From a virus, in the IMG/VR virus record IMGVR_UViG_3300023179_000287, positions 1-35,369 of that record: a stretch of DNA of 35,369 nt; one strand, written 5' to 3'. Shown here one piece after another: positions 1 through 9,572 of the stretch. Position 1 is the stretch's first letter; every line of letters begins with the position of its first letter. The translations under genes were made by a program, and so were the position numbers. Under the pieces are notes generated by a model, which saw only the letters and a program-made list of their open reading frames with translations, did not search any database and had not been told where the DNA came from.

Positions 1-3000
1 AAATTAGCAGTTATACCAGTTAAACCAGAACCATCACCATAAATGGTACCTGAAACAACTAAATTAGGAACAAGGACATTTCCAGCATCATTAAATGTGG
101 TAGTAAATAACCCTGCTTGAATTCTAGTATTATTACCGGTAGAACTGGAAATCATTGTTGCGCCAAGAGGCGTCGATATATTAGATATCCTCACATTACC
201 CAATGATGCATATCCCTGATCACTAAATGTGTATTCGTAAACTCCTGCTCTAATGATAGTATTATTATCTAAAGTACTTGTGAATGCCCCAGTAGTACCC
301 AGGTTATATCCGTTGGCGGTTACATTACCGGTAACAAATACTTGAGATGCTAGTATATTACCATTATAGGTAGCCATACTAGAAAGATTGGCGGATGCAG
401 AGGATATACCTGTTAGTGCTGAACCATCACCATAAAATTTACCAGTTACAGTTATATTTCCTGCACTTAAATTACCCGTATAAGACTGTAAAAGATTAAT
501 AACATTTGAATATACTCTAGTATTGGTGTAATAGAGATTAGATAATTCTATTACATTTGCTGTGGTCAGATCTGCACTACTAGCTTTACCCGCTATTAAT
601 CCTGATACATTAGCAGCAACTCTAGCATTTGTAAAATATAAATTGCTGCCCTCTGCTAAATTTGAGGTAGTGAAATTACTTAACGTTACTACCATATTTG
701 CCAGATTGGCTATATTAGCCACACTAGATGATCCGGAAGCTATTCCAGTTAAGGCAGATCCATCTCCAAATATTTTTCCGGTTACTATAACGTTGCCTGC
801 GTTTACATTACCAGAATAATTTTGCAAAAGATTAACAACATTAGAATATACTCTAGCATTAGTATAAAAAAGATTGGCCAATTCTCTTATATTTGATGTG
901 GTCAAATCTGCACTACTAGCTTTACCTGCCAATATTCCAGAAACATTTGCTAAAACTCTAGCATTTGTAAAATATAGATTTGTACCCTCTGCTAAATTAG
1001 ATGTGGTTAAATTATCTAAGGTCAATACGAGATTAGCTATATTAGAGGTATTTGCAAAAGCAGTTGCGCCAATAATAGGAGAACCTGGCACCCAATTTGC
1101 GCCATCCCAAATTAAAGCTTGTCCTCCGCTAACTCCTGTTGTATTAACATCTGCCAAGACATTAATACTCATTTGACTTACATTAGAAAATACTCTGGAA
1201 TTAGTATAATATAGTTTAGTGCCTTCGGGTATATCTGTAGTAGATAGTAAAACGATACCAGTATAACCATTGACATTTACAACATTTGCTGCATCTACAC
1301 CATACCCAACTAAAACACCATCTATAACTGTTACAACATCATTATTTGAAACACCATAATTAAAAAATATTCCGGATTGAGTTGCGGTATAATCCACAAC
1401 ATTACTCATTAAAATACCATTAAGAAAAACATTTACTTTTGATGGCCTACTGACTGTTAATGTTTCTCCATTAATATCCACCCCAGAAAATTCTGTTTGT
1501 CCAGATGTAGCAGTAAATGTGAATTTTTTATTATCTACGAATGAAACTGCAGAGACTGTAATATTGGCATTGGCAAAATATTCTAGATTGGCTCGTATTG
1601 TCCCTAGGCCTTCATCATATATGATGGTCTGATCGCCGGCACTAATAGTTCTTCTAGATCTTACATTAGTAAAATAAAGATTAGCAGAACCTTCTCTTAA
1701 ATTATCTGTGGTAAAATTACTTAATGTTACTACCACATTTGCGAGATTAGCTCTCGCAGCAAAATCAGCATTAACTGATATATTTGATAATGCTGCTGCA
1801 GATGTTGGAACCCAAGCTACACCATCCCAGGCTAATATATCATTTACATCCAAATTAACTATATCTACATCAGATAAGGCATTAATACTAAAGTTACTTA
1901 TATCTAAAACTACATTAGCTATATTAGCAACTTCTGCAAATAAAGCAATATTAGATAGGGGAGCAGTTACAACTTTCGATATCCAATTACTACCGTTCCA
2001 AGAAAGCACATGATCAACTGCAGCACCAGTTGTGTCCACATCATATAAAGCATTAATACTTGTTGTAGCTATTCTAGCATCAACACGAGCATTGGTAAAA
2101 TAAAGATTACTCGATGCTTCTCTTAAATTGGCGGTAGTAAAATTACTTAGAGTTAGAACCAAATTTGCAATATTTGCGTTTTCTGATGTCCCGGCAGCAG
2201 CAGTGGCGGGTATCCAATTACTTCCATTCCAAGCTAATACTTGATTTATTGTGGCCCCAGTTGTATTAACATCCGCCAAGACATTAATACTCATTTGACT
2301 TACATTGGAAAATACTCTATTATTTGTATAGTATAGATTGGTACCTTCTGCTAAATTCGAGGTTGTTAAATTACTTAAACTTAAAACTAGATTAGCAAGA
2401 TTTGATCTATTGGAAAAATCAGCATTTACTGATATATTTGACAGTGCTGCTACAGATTGCGGAATCCACTGGCTACCATCCCAAACTAATAGATCATTAA
2501 CATCCAAATCAACTATATTAACGTCAGCAAGGACGTTAATACTCATTTGACTTACATTGGCAAAAACTCTATTGTTCGTATAATATAAATTAGATCCTTC
2601 TCTTAGATTTGAGGTACTTAAATTACTTAAACTTAAAACTAGATTAGCAATATTAGATACATTGGCAAAGTTAGCAATATTGGCTGTAGGTGCAGCAATG
2701 GTTTGTGCTATCCAATTTGAACCGTTCCAAATTAATGCTTGACCGAATGAGGCACCTGTGGTATCTACGTCTGCCAAAACATTTACACTAAGTAAAGCTA
2801 CATTTGATGCTACTCTTGCATTGGTGTAATAAAGATTTGCACCTTCAATTAGATTAGAAGTACTGAAGTTTCTAATAGAAACAACTAAGTTTGCTATATT
2901 AGCTACATTAGCAAAATCTGCAGCTTGTGCTAAAACTATTAATGCGGAAGGATACCAAAATACTCCATTCCATCTTAAATAATCTCCAGATAAGACACCA

Positions 3001-3758
3001 GTAGTATTGACATCTGATAAAAGATCAATACTTGTTGTAGCTATTCTAGCATCAACACGAGCATTGGTAAAATAAAGATTACTTGATGCTTCTCTTAGAT
3101 TCGCTGTTGTAAAGTTGCTTATAGTAGCAACCATATTAGCTATATTAGCAACATTAGCAAATAAAGCAGAATTTGCTATAATTGCCACATTAGCTAATGC
3201 AGCTAAATTAGCAAAGGTGGTTTGTGTGGAAAAATTAGATGTGGTTGAAACGTAAGTGTTAGGTACCCAATTGCTACCATCCCACAATAATACTTGACCT
3301 ACAGATGCGCCTGTAGTATTGACATCAACTAGATTATTTACACTAGTTGTAAGAAATCTCGCATCAACACGAGCATTGGTAAAATAAAGATTACTCGATG
3401 CTTCTCTTAAATTGGCGGTAGTAAAATTACTTAGAGTTACTACCATATTAGCTAGATTGGCTATATTTGCAAATCTAGCCACATTAGCAAACCCAGAAAC
3501 TATAGAGGCATTAACAACACCTAAAACAATATTTGCAATATTGGCATTTTCTGAACTACTAACAACTACAGAGCCAGGGACCCAATTGGTACCATCCCAC
3601 AATAAAGTATTATTAATTGCGGGAGAAATAGCAATAGTATCTACATCTTTGAAATAATCAATTAAGGTATTAGAAAACGAATTAGATCCGAGGGAATTAG
3701 CTGCTACCTTTCCATCGGGACCCAAAAGACTGGCGTATAACCGAGTAGTTGTGGTCAT
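1..3758 (-). CDS. Giant repeat-built tail fibre-like structural protein (partial, C-terminus off window)
   Basis: The minus-strand frame is open from ATG at 3758 to the window edge, about 1252 codons, so the C-terminus is missing. The protein starts MTTTTRLYASLLGPDG and is built from repeated units. Each unit carries a segment like VLLWDGSNWVP, then Ala/Asn/Ile-rich runs (ANIANLV), then NLYYTNARV, then SINVLADVNTTGA. I count roughly eight to ten units. Near position 1600 there is a module SRRTISAGDQTIIYDEGLG that also occurs in the fibre protein at 9573-13073. The end of the visible part has GKIFGDGSALTGI motifs, typical of phage tail fibres. A ribosome-binding site AGGA lies about nine bases before the ATG and a TATAAATA late promoter lies at 3792-3799. 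It is probably a distal fibre or adhesin of the virion; the exact role is inference. Short plus-strand open frames across this stretch are shadows. Confidence 0.85.
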   Translation of the reverse strand, partial: MTTTTRLYASLLGPDGKVAANSLGSNSFSNTLIDYFKDVDTIAISPAINNTLLWDGTNWVPGSVVVSSSENANIANIVLGVVNASIVSGFANVARFANIANLANMVVTLSNFTTANLREASSNLYFTNARVDARFLTTSVNNLVDVNTTGASVGQVLLWDGSNWVPNTYVSTTSNFSTQTTFANLAALANVAIIANSALFANVANIANMVATISNFTTANLREASSNLYFTNARVDARIATTSIDLLSDVNTTGVLSGDYLRWNGVFWYPSALIVLAQAADFANVANIANLVVSIRNFSTSNLIEGANLYYTNARVASNVALLSVNVLADVDTTGASFGQALIWNGSNWIAQTIAAPTANIANFANVSNIANLVLSLSNLSTSNLREGSNLYYTNNRVFANVSQMSINVLADVNIVDLDVNDLLVWDGSQWIPQSVAALSNISVNADFSNRSNLANLVLSLSNLTTSNLAEGTNLYYTNNRVFSNVSQMSINVLADVNTTGATINQVLAWNGSNWIPATAAAGTSENANIANLVLTLSNFTTANLREASSNLYFTNARVDARIATTSINALYDVDTTGAAVDHVLSWNGSNWISKVVTAPLSNIALFAEVANIANVVLDISNFSINALSDVDIVNLDVNDILAWDGVAWVPTSAAALSNISVNADFAARANLANVVVTLSNFTTDNLREGSANLYFTNVRSRRTISAGDQTIIYDEGLGTIRANLEYFANANITVSAVSFVDNKKFTFTATSGQTEFSGVDINGETLTVSRPSKVNVFLNGILMSNVVDYTATQSGIFFNYGVSNNDVVTVIDGVLVGYGVDAANVVNVNGYTGIVLLSTTDIPEGTKLYYTNSRVFSNVSQMSINVLADVNTTGVSGGQALIWDGANWVPGSPIIGATAFANTSNIANLVLTLDNLTTSNLAEGTNLYFTNARVLANVSGILAGKASSADLTTSNIRELANLFYTNARVYSNVVNLLQNYSGNVNAGNVIVTGKIFGDGSALTGIASGSSSVANIANLANMVVTLSNFTTSNLAEGSNLYFTNARVAANVSGLIAGKASSADLTTANVIELSNLYYTNTRVYSNVINLLQSYTGNLSAGNITVTGKFYGDGSALTGISSASANLSSMATYNGNILASQVFVTGNVTANGYNLGTTGAFTSTLDNNTIIRAGVYEYTFSDQGYASLGNVRISNISTPLGATMISSSTGNNTRIQAGLFTTTFNDAGNVLVPNLVVSGTIYGDGSGLTGITAN
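2077..2155 (-). repeat. 79-bp direct repeat inside fibre gene, copy 1
   Basis: This 79-base stretch is identical, base for base, to 3361-3439. A related copy begins near 3051 and shares 57 identical bases with the region starting at about 2053 before diverging. It encodes the FTTANLREASSNLYFTNARVDA unit of the fibre protein. Identity at the DNA level, including third codon positions, points to recent duplication or gene conversion. Confidence 0.9.
3361..3439 (-). repeat. 79-bp direct repeat inside fibre gene, copy 2
   Basis: Exact copy of 2077-2155, lying 1284 bases away (428 codons), so recombination between the copies would delete or duplicate units in frame. Confidence 0.9.
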
Positions 3759-3791
3759 TAAACAGGGTCCTATTCATAATAGTTACTCTAT

Positions 3792-3799
3792 TATTTATA
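3792..3799 (-). promoter_or_regulatory. T4-type late promoter TATAAATA
   Basis: An exact TATAAATA is read on the minus strand in the gap between the oxygenase gene (stop at 3816) and the fibre start at 3758. It matches the late promoter consensus used by T4 gp55 and its relatives. The position, about 34 bases before the start codon, fits expression of the fibre gene late in infection. Confidence 0.75.
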
Positions 3800-3815
3800 T
3801 AACCCAGATATTTAG

Positions 3816-4379
3816 TTACCGAATCTTAGGACCTTGCAACCAGGAGACCAAACTATAACGCGTTCCTTTTGTAACTTCTGAAACAGAATGCTCGAAAAAG
3901 GAAGGAAAAACTAAAACTGATCCTCTTGGTAAGAATTGATTATCTAAAGGATTTGGAATAGAAGCAAAACTAAATCTTCCCCCTTCATAATCTTCAGGTT
4001 TAGATAATTGTATCACTACTGATAGTTTTCTTTCAGAAATTGGATCTTGTAACCAATTAACATCATGATGAATATTATATTTTCCCTTGTATTCTTCTGT
4101 ATATTCAGTAAATTGTAACTCTGTCACATAATCATATATGTCCATATCTAGCGCCGATCTATTTGCTTCTTTTGCAAAGTACAAAATCAAGGCGGATATG
4201 AAATATTCATAAGTATTTATCCATCTAATTTTTGAAGATCTATAGTTATCGTCTATTTTATGATCTTCATCAAAACCTATCCCTGCTATTTTTGGTTCAT
4301 ATTTTAATGATGTAGTAATAATTTTATCACATATTTCATCATCCAGTGCACCAGGCCAAACTTGCCAATAATCTCTCAT
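3816..4379 (-). CDS. 2-oxoglutarate/Fe(II)-dependent oxygenase (prolyl 4-hydroxylase-like)
   Basis: The protein has 187 residues. The C-terminal half has the double-stranded beta-helix signature of 2OG-Fe(II) oxygenases: HxD as H104-x-D106 (in YNIHHDVNW), a distal histidine H164 (FFEHSV), and R174 in GTRYSLVSW for the 2-oxoglutarate carboxylate. The segment YEGGRFSF before the distal histidine is also typical of prolyl hydroxylase-like members. All iron ligands are present, so the enzyme looks active. The substrate is unknown. Hydroxylation of proline or lysine in a structural protein such as the neighbouring collagen-like fibre is an attractive inference, but nothing in the sequence proves it. 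The gene starts two bases after the stop of the next oxygenase-like gene, so the two are co-transcribed. Confidence 0.85.
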   Translation of the reverse strand: MRDYWQVWPGALDDEICDKIITTSLKYEPKIAGIGFDEDHKIDDNYRSSKIRWINTYEYFISALILYFAKEANRSALDMDIYDYVTELQFTEYTEEYKGKYNIHHDVNWLQDPISERKLSVVIQLSKPEDYEGGRFSFASIPNPLDNQFLPRGSVLVFPSFFEHSVSEVTKGTRYSLVSWLQGPKIR

Positions 4380-4381
4380 AA

Positions 4382-5347
4382 CTATTCGGTATCGAAGAAA
4401 AATATATGAAATAAACGTGAATTTTCTAAACTATTTCCAAAATATTCGGATGCAGAATGAATCATTCTAGCATTCCAAATAACTAATCTATTATAGACAT
4501 TGCCCACAGTATCAATCTCATCAAAACGAGTTCTGTCATAATAATCATTTTCATATACATCGTTATATAAAGAATCATTAGAGTGTATACTTCTAACATT
4601 AGTATGCTTTTTACTTCTATAAAAACTTGTGCCAGTTTCAGGAGGCGCATTGGGGGTTAGATAAATAACAGCAGCATAACTTTGTAAATCTGAATGAATA
4701 ACTAAAGAATCCTGTGCTGTACAATATTGAAAAACACCATTACAATCATGTTCTTCCCAAGCTATAATTTTTTTTCCTAACAACTGTTCAAAGATTTGTT
4801 TTGTGCCCGGGGGCAAAAATTTTTTGGCGGTTCTTTTACCTTTAAAATATCTAATGTCTGCAATAAATTCCTGCTCTAAGGCAACTCGTCTTACCAAATC
4901 TGGATCTTCGTAGAAATCATCAACCACAATTATATTAGGAAAAGCTTGACTGGTAATTTTTATTTCCTCATATTCTTGTATAGAAGTGTCACTTAATAAT
5001 CTTGAATAATCTGTGTTTACATTTAGTAAAAAGACATCCTCTACATTGTTAAATAGTTTAACTACCAGTTTAATCTCATCGTTTTTCGGTTTCGGTATAC
5101 TAACATCAAAACCACAAGATATAAATTTGTTGTCTTTAGTGTTGTAATTTTTTGCTACGTCTAATCTTTCGTTAAAACAAAATAAAGATAAAAGTTTATC
5201 ATCTAATTGTAAATAAAATTCTACATTATCTTTCTCAACTGATGGAACTAACCATCCGCTAATTCTTAGATTATTATTTTCGGTGTAAAAATTATCAATG
5301 TATCCAAACACATTAATAGATTTAGTTTTGTGCCATTCTTTAAACAT
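4382..5347 (-). CDS. DUF6445-like putative 2OG-Fe(II) oxygenase
   Basis: The start is chosen at ATG 5347, giving 321 residues. AAAGGA lies about seven bases upstream, and the ATG follows the preceding gene's stop by two bases; an in-frame ATG six codons earlier has no better site. The C-terminal two thirds resemble the phage family annotated as DUF6445: PNIIVVDDFYEDPDLVRR, then an HSD triplet (IHSDLQSYAAVIYLTP), GTSFYR, a distal histidine (RMIHSASEYFG) and an arginine (NSRLFHIFFF). This order suits a 2OG-Fe(II) oxygenase fold. The N-terminal 120 residues look like a separate beta-rich domain of unknown role (VFGYIDNFY, ISGWLVP), perhaps a carbohydrate- or partner-binding module. Its place beside a second oxygenase, a methyltransferase and a glycosyltransferase suggests modification of fibre or host-surface molecules. 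Confidence 0.6.
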   Translation of the reverse strand: MFKEWHKTKSINVFGYIDNFYTENNNLRISGWLVPSVEKDNVEFYLQLDDKLLSLFCFNERLDVAKNYNTKDNKFISCGFDVSIPKPKNDEIKLVVKLFNNVEDVFLLNVNTDYSRLLSDTSIQEYEEIKITSQAFPNIIVVDDFYEDPDLVRRVALEQEFIADIRYFKGKRTAKKFLPPGTKQIFEQLLGKKIIAWEEHDCNGVFQYCTAQDSLVIHSDLQSYAAVIYLTPNAPPETGTSFYRSKKHTNVRSIHSNDSLYNDVYENDYYDRTRFDEIDTVGNVYNRLVIWNARMIHSASEYFGNSLENSRLFHIFFFDTE

Positions 5348-5349
5348 AA

Positions 5350-5883
5350 TTATTCCTTTATCCAATACCAGACATCATTCGGTATAACTTTAAAATTTCC
5401 TTTGATATTATTTTCTTTTCTAAATTTGTGCAGTGCAGAATTAACACCCACTAATGTATAATCATGTCCAGAAAATAATCCGCCTCGTTTAACTTTTTCA
5501 AAATAGTTTTTTAAATCTTTATAGCATTTTTCAAAAGAATGATCCCCGTCTATAAAAATAAAATCCAATGATTCATCTTTAAATTTATAGACTATATCAG
5601 AAGCATCATTTTCATATAATTCAAATCTATCTTTAAAAATTTCAAGATTGTTTACTGCAGTATTTCTAATTTGTTTTATATCTGTCTCTGTTATATAACG
5701 ATTCCAGTCTTGATATGGTAGATATGGATCTATACCATACAATTTACTTATATTACTACATTCTTGTAATAAAAAACCAGCATTATTTCCGTACCAAATT
5801 CCCAATTCTATTCCAACTAAACCAGGACCTAGTTGTTTTATAATCTGAGGTAAAGCAATTCCAGAACTAGTTTCAAATTTCAT
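5350..5883 (-). CDS. SAM-dependent methyltransferase (Methyltransf_24-like)
   Basis: The protein has 177 residues and a Rossmann-type class I methyltransferase layout. Motif I is VGIELGIWYG (residues about 23-32), followed by an acidic strand end LYGIDPY. The post-motif region FELYENDASD leads to the core LDFIFIDGDHSFEKCYKDL, and GGLFSGHDY follows. The IDGDHS motif and the GGxxxGHDY end are typical of the Methyltransf_24 / cephalosporin-hydroxylase-like group often found with glycosyltransferases. The start overlaps the end of the glycosyltransferase gene by 11 bases, so translation is likely coupled. The acceptor is unknown; a sugar or a glycan precursor is likeliest from context. Confidence 0.8.
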   Translation of the reverse strand: MKFETSSGIALPQIIKQLGPGLVGIELGIWYGNNAGFLLQECSNISKLYGIDPYLPYQDWNRYITETDIKQIRNTAVNNLEIFKDRFELYENDASDIVYKFKDESLDFIFIDGDHSFEKCYKDLKNYFEKVKRGGLFSGHDYTLVGVNSALHKFRKENNIKGNFKVIPNDVWYWIKE

Positions 5884-7012
5884 AAGCCAAATTATAATGT
5901 TGAGAAGGTTTTTTATCCAAATTAAAATCTTCGGATCCTAATTCCAATATTCTATTATGAATTTTATTTTCGTAATACTTGCAAATTCTATCAACTTTTC
6001 TTTGTATCTCTGCTCTTCTTGCATTGGTAGCAGTTTCTGGGCTAGTTGTTTGAAAATACAAACAATCTCGTATTTGTATCATTTTAGTATTAAGAAAAGT
6101 TCTAATTAAAAGTTCATAATCATCTACACAATTTAACTTATCATTGTGTCTAGATATAGAGTTATAAAAATTGCTTTTCCAGCATCTAAAATGATTTGGT
6201 ACACCAACTATATGACGAATTGTAGAAAAATTTACTGGCACTATTGCAGGCCTATAATGCCTACCCTTGTACCACAGATCATAATGTTTTCCATACCCGG
6301 TGGCAAAATAATTTCCATAATCTACATTGGATCCATCATCGTAGTATTCAGCAGAGGAGGAAAAACAAAAATTAGAATCAGGATATCGTTTAAAAGCATT
6401 TATAATTTTTTCTAATGCTAGATGATGTAAAACATCATCATGATCCAGTTCAACTAAATATTCTCCACTACAAAGACTTGCAGCAAATCTTTTGGTTTGT
6501 CCAATAAACCCACTGACATTTTTATAATCAAAAATTTTTACTCGTTTATCATTTTTAGTTAAATTTAAAATATAATCTACATTTTTCTTATCAGTTGAAT
6601 CATCTACAATAATCCATTCCCAATCTTGAAAAGATTGCTCTAAAAGAGAGGCATAAACTCTATTAATTTTATTAAAGGTATTAAAGGTTGGAGTAAAAAT
6701 ACTTATGGTAGGATTATTATTTTTCACAATAGTCTCAATATATCTATTATAAATTAAATCCGCGTTTAGGTCAATAGAATTAACATAAATTTTATTTTTT
6801 GAATTTAAAGAAACACTTTTCCAATAACAAGGATTATCTACTAATATTAAAAGTTCAAAATGACTTAATAAAGAATTTTCTATTGTAGTATTAAAAAAGA
6901 AAATTTCAAATTGATTGGCAATATAATCACAAGATTCAATAGTATTAAAAGTTTTTTCTATCTTATCAATTGAAAATATTGCTATTCTAGGCAATATTTT
7001 AGAAGTAAACAT
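5873..7012 (-). CDS. Glycosyltransferase family 2
   Basis: The protein has 379 residues. After about 100 residues of unassigned N-terminal sequence comes a GT-A domain: ISIFTPTFNTFNKINRVYASL, then WEWIIVDDSTD, then GEYLVELDHDDVLHHLAL. The DHDD stands for the metal- and nucleotide-sugar-binding DxD motif. A later CVDDYELLIR fits the catalytic ED-like region of GT2 enzymes. No membrane segment is seen, so it is cytosolic. It lies between the collagen-like fibre and the methyltransferase/oxygenase genes in one minus-strand transcription unit. Fibre glycosylation or synthesis of a surface sugar is the reasonable inference; donor and acceptor are not readable. Confidence 0.85.
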   Translation of the reverse strand: MFTSKILPRIAIFSIDKIEKTFNTIESCDYIANQFEIFFFNTTIENSLLSHFELLILVDNPCYWKSVSLNSKNKIYVNSIDLNADLIYNRYIETIVKNNNPTISIFTPTFNTFNKINRVYASLLEQSFQDWEWIIVDDSTDKKNVDYILNLTKNDKRVKIFDYKNVSGFIGQTKRFAASLCSGEYLVELDHDDVLHHLALEKIINAFKRYPDSNFCFSSSAEYYDDGSNVDYGNYFATGYGKHYDLWYKGRHYRPAIVPVNFSTIRHIVGVPNHFRCWKSNFYNSISRHNDKLNCVDDYELLIRTFLNTKMIQIRDCLYFQTTSPETATNARRAEIQRKVDRICKYYENKIHNRILELGSEDFNLDKKPSQHYNLAYEI

Positions 7013-7015
7013 AAT

Positions 7016-9217
7016 TTATTTAGCTTTTTTCAATTCCTCAATTTCTCTTGATAGGTCTTTGACTGCCTCTATTAATAAGGCAACAATTCTATCATATTTA
7101 ACTGCTTTGGTGCCGTTAATTCGTGTGGCAACTACTTCGGGCAATACTTGTTCTATTTCCTGAGCTATAACACCTACATCCTCTTTTCTAATAAAATATG
7201 AATCGGTTCCGCCTTGTTTCTCAATCCATTCATCTGTCCAATCAAAATTTACTCCTCTTATGGATTTTACTTTTTGTAATGCATTAGAAATATTTCTTAT
7301 ATTTTCCTTATGCGTAATATCTGAAGAATAATATGCAGTTATGTCGTCTACTGCTCTAATAGAACCTGCAGGTCCAAATGTAGCTGGGGCTGCACCCACA
7401 TACAGTGTCGTTACTCTAAGATTTTCTGGAATAGTAGCTGGACCACCTGCTCCGCCTGGGCCTTGTGGTCCAGAATTGCCTTGAGGCCCAGGTGATCCAG
7501 TAGATCCTTGTACGCCTTGTGGACCACCTAATCCTTGTATGCCATTATTACCTTGCGGACCAGGAAATCCTTGTGGACCTTGGAATCCTTGTCGACCCTG
7601 GGGTCCTTGCGGTCCTGGTGGCCCTGTTATGCCTTGGGGGCCTGTAGTACCTTGAGTGCCTGTAGATCCTTGTGCACCTCCAGTACCCTGTGAACCAGTG
7701 TTTCCTTGTGGGCCTGGACTTCCCAAAGGACCAGGCGATCCAGTAGATCCTTGTACGCCTTGTGGTCCAGAATTGCCTTGAGGCCCAGGTGGCCCAGGAC
7801 CCCCACCTGGGCCTGTGCCGCCTGCAGAACCAGTTACTCCTTGGGGCCCCAGGGATCCTTGCGGACCAGGAAATCCTTGTGGACCTTGGAATCCTTGTTG
7901 ACCCTGGGGTCCTTGCGGTCCTGGTGGCCCTGTTATGCCTTGGGGGCCTGTAGTACCTTGAGTGCCTGTAGATCCTTGACTACCTATTCCACCTTGTGGT
8001 CCCGGTGGCCCCGGTGGTCCAGGTGATCCAGTTGCCCCCTGTGATCCTTGTGCACCTCCCACGCCTTGAGTACCTGTTCCACCTGAAGGTCCTTGCGAAC
8101 CAAGAGGACCTTGAGCTCCTTGCGGTCCAGTTGCTCCTTGTCCTCCGGTTGAACCTTGCGGGCCCGAAGATCCTTGGGGGCCAACTGTAGCGGGACCAGG
8201 TGTTCCTTGCGGTCCAGTTGCCCCCTGCCCTCCTGTGGCTCCCTGAGGTCCCGGTGCGCCTTGTGGTCCGGATCCGCCAGCACCTTGTGTTCCTTGCGGT
8301 CCAGTTGCTCCTTGTGGACCCGAGACACCTTGACCACCTAGTAGACCTTGAAATCCAGGTTGACCTTGAGCTCCTTGTACACCGCCAACTCCTTGGGAAC
8401 CTTGGCCTCCTTGTGGGCCAGGAAATCCTTGAAATCCTTGAAATCCTTGGGGCCCCTGAACTCCTTGTGGGCCAGGGATTCCTTGTGGTCCTGCTGGTGC
8501 TCCCCCAGGACCCGGTGATCCAGCTGCTCCCTGAGGTCCCGGTGCGCCTTGTGGCCCAGGCCCATTAGCACCCTGAACTCCTTGAGCCCCTTGTGGACCA
8601 GTATTGCCTTGTGTTCCGCCCCCTCCTTGTGAACCCTGGGAACCTTGAGGCCCTTGTGCGCCTTGTGGTCCGAGTGATCCCTGCGGCCCAGGAGAACCCT
8701 GAGTACCTGCTCCAGGGGGACCTTGAGGCCCAGATAATCCTTGAGAACCAATATTTCCAATTACGAAATTTGAAATAACTATAGAACCTGTACCAATTGG
8801 ACCACTGACTAATGTTACTGCGGTATTATTTGCAGTATAATCGTAGGAAGCGCCACGTGTAAGAGTGATACCATTTAATACAACAAGAACAAGATTTGGA
8901 TCTACAATAGTTAAAATTCTGTTGTTATCGTCTGGTCCATCAAATATGGTATCAGTAGCTAACGTTCCACTAACTCCGTTGCCAACAGTATAAATAAAAG
9001 AAATTAAATTTGATGTACCGGCCCCTCCTCCACTACCAGTAAAAACATTGCTCCAATATCTTCTACCATCCACATTTCCAAGTAAAACATAGCCATTACC
9101 CGCAGGCATACCTAGGTTTGGTTCAGCTTCTTCTAATGAAAGGAAGGAATATCTAACGTTAGATACGTTAGCAGGATTTTTTACCCTTACTTTACCACTA
9201 AGGCTGCGAAGTGTCAT
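7016..9217 (-). CDS. Collagen-like tail fibre with C-terminal S74 intramolecular chaperone
   Basis: The protein has 733 residues. Residues 1-160 form a beta-rich head ([29 protein letters not shown]). About residues 160-605 are nearly pure Gly-X-Y triplets rich in GPQG, a collagen-like triple helix expected to form a long trimeric stalk. After [19 protein letters not shown] the C-terminus is a peptidase S74 / endosialidase-type chaperone. SSDITHK begins at residue 631, so Ser632 and Lys637 have the five-residue spacing of the known Ser-Lys autocleavage dyad. The domain continues through [13 protein letters not shown] to a coiled-coil end, [11 protein letters not shown]. The chaperone should trimerise the fibre and then cut itself off. 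The collagen part is far richer in G and C than its neighbours and casts long false open frames on both strands. Adjacent hydroxylase-like genes make modification of the stalk plausible but unproven. Confidence 0.9.
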   Translation of the reverse strand: MTLRSLSGKVRVKNPANVSNVRYSFLSLEEAEPNLGMPAGNGYVLLGNVDGRRYWSNVFTGSGGGAGTSNLISFIYTVGNGVSGTLATDTIFDGPDDNNRILTIVDPNLVLVVLNGITLTRGASYDYTANNTAVTLVSGPIGTGSIVISNFVIGNIGSQGLSGPQGPPGAGTQGSPGPQGSLGPQGAQGPQGSQGSQGGGGTQGNTGPQGAQGVQGANGPGPQGAPGPQGAAGSPGPGGAPAGPQGIPGPQGVQGPQGFQGFQGFPGPQGGQGSQGVGGVQGAQGQPGFQGLLGGQGVSGPQGATGPQGTQGAGGSGPQGAPGPQGATGGQGATGPQGTPGPATVGPQGSSGPQGSTGGQGATGPQGAQGPLGSQGPSGGTGTQGVGGAQGSQGATGSPGPPGPPGPQGGIGSQGSTGTQGTTGPQGITGPPGPQGPQGQQGFQGPQGFPGPQGSLGPQGVTGSAGGTGPGGGPGPPGPQGNSGPQGVQGSTGSPGPLGSPGPQGNTGSQGTGGAQGSTGTQGTTGPQGITGPPGPQGPQGRQGFQGPQGFPGPQGNNGIQGLGGPQGVQGSTGSPGPQGNSGPQGPGGAGGPATIPENLRVTTLYVGAAPATFGPAGSIRAVDDITAYYSSDITHKENIRNISNALQKVKSIRGVNFDWTDEWIEKQGGTDSYFIRKEDVGVIAQEIEQVLPEVVATRINGTKAVKYDRIVALLIEAVKDLSREIEELKKAK
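7551..7672 (-). repeat. 122-bp repeat in collagen region, copy 1
   Basis: Matches 7857-7978 with a single difference (C at about 7593 versus T at about 7899). The offset is 306 bases, exactly 102 codons or 34 Gly-X-Y triplets, so the repeat preserves both the frame and the collagen register. Confidence 0.9.
7857..7978 (-). repeat. 122-bp repeat in collagen region, copy 2
   Basis: Second copy of 7551-7672, with one mismatch. Flanking shorter repeats, for example at 7490-7520 and 7735-7765, extend the similarity and suggest recent tandem duplication of stalk segments. Confidence 0.9.
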
Positions 9218-9218
9218 T

Positions 9219-9566
9219 TTAGATTAAACTTGTCTCTAAAATACTCATTGTCATTTTTAAATTAGCATTGGCTCCAGAAAATGCCATTATTGAAGCATTT
9301 TGTTCCAATACCAATCTCCCAGTTAAAACTGATGCTGCATCTGCTCTAATAATATCAAAATTCCTAACTAATTCAGTAAGAACTACACCCGTATTAGATA
9401 CATGGGCAAATGTTACATTGCAATCATAATTAGTTGTAACATTAGTTATCTGAGCCATTAATATAATTGTGGCGGTTTCTTCTGGACAGGTATAATATAT
9501 TCGTGGAGCAGTGTTTAATTCTGCAGTAACTGTTTTAAAAGTATTTAACGGTACTAGGGTTGCCAT
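9219..9566 (-). CDS. Small virion-associated protein of unknown function
   Basis: The protein has 115 residues, a mostly beta-strand pattern, and no membrane segment or catalytic motif that I can see. It begins [17 protein letters not shown] and contains [23 protein letters not shown], which reads like a compact beta-sandwich. It starts after AAGGA about ten bases upstream, ends one base before the collagen-like fibre start and lies six bases after the large fibre gene. Small proteins of this type between fibre genes are common in marine T4-like phages; a tip, collar or adapter protein is possible. I do not recognise a named family. Confidence 0.6.
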   Translation of the reverse strand: MATLVPLNTFKTVTAELNTAPRIYYTCPEETATIILMAQITNVTTNYDCNVTFAHVSNTGVVLTELVRNFDIIRADAASVLTGRLVLEQNASIMAFSGANANLKMTMSILETSLI

Positions 9567-9572
9567 TTATAA

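Noticed and set aside
562-3657. Plus-strand open frames of 70-101 residues in the fibre region
   Set aside because: They mirror the repeat units of the minus-strand fibre gene and repeat among themselves; no promoters or ribosome-binding sites serve them.
7706-8778. Long open frames on both strands across the collagen-like gene
   Set aside because: They are shadows of Gly-X-Y codons; their translations are low-complexity Arg/Leu/Ser or Lys/His-rich and have no ribosome-binding sites.
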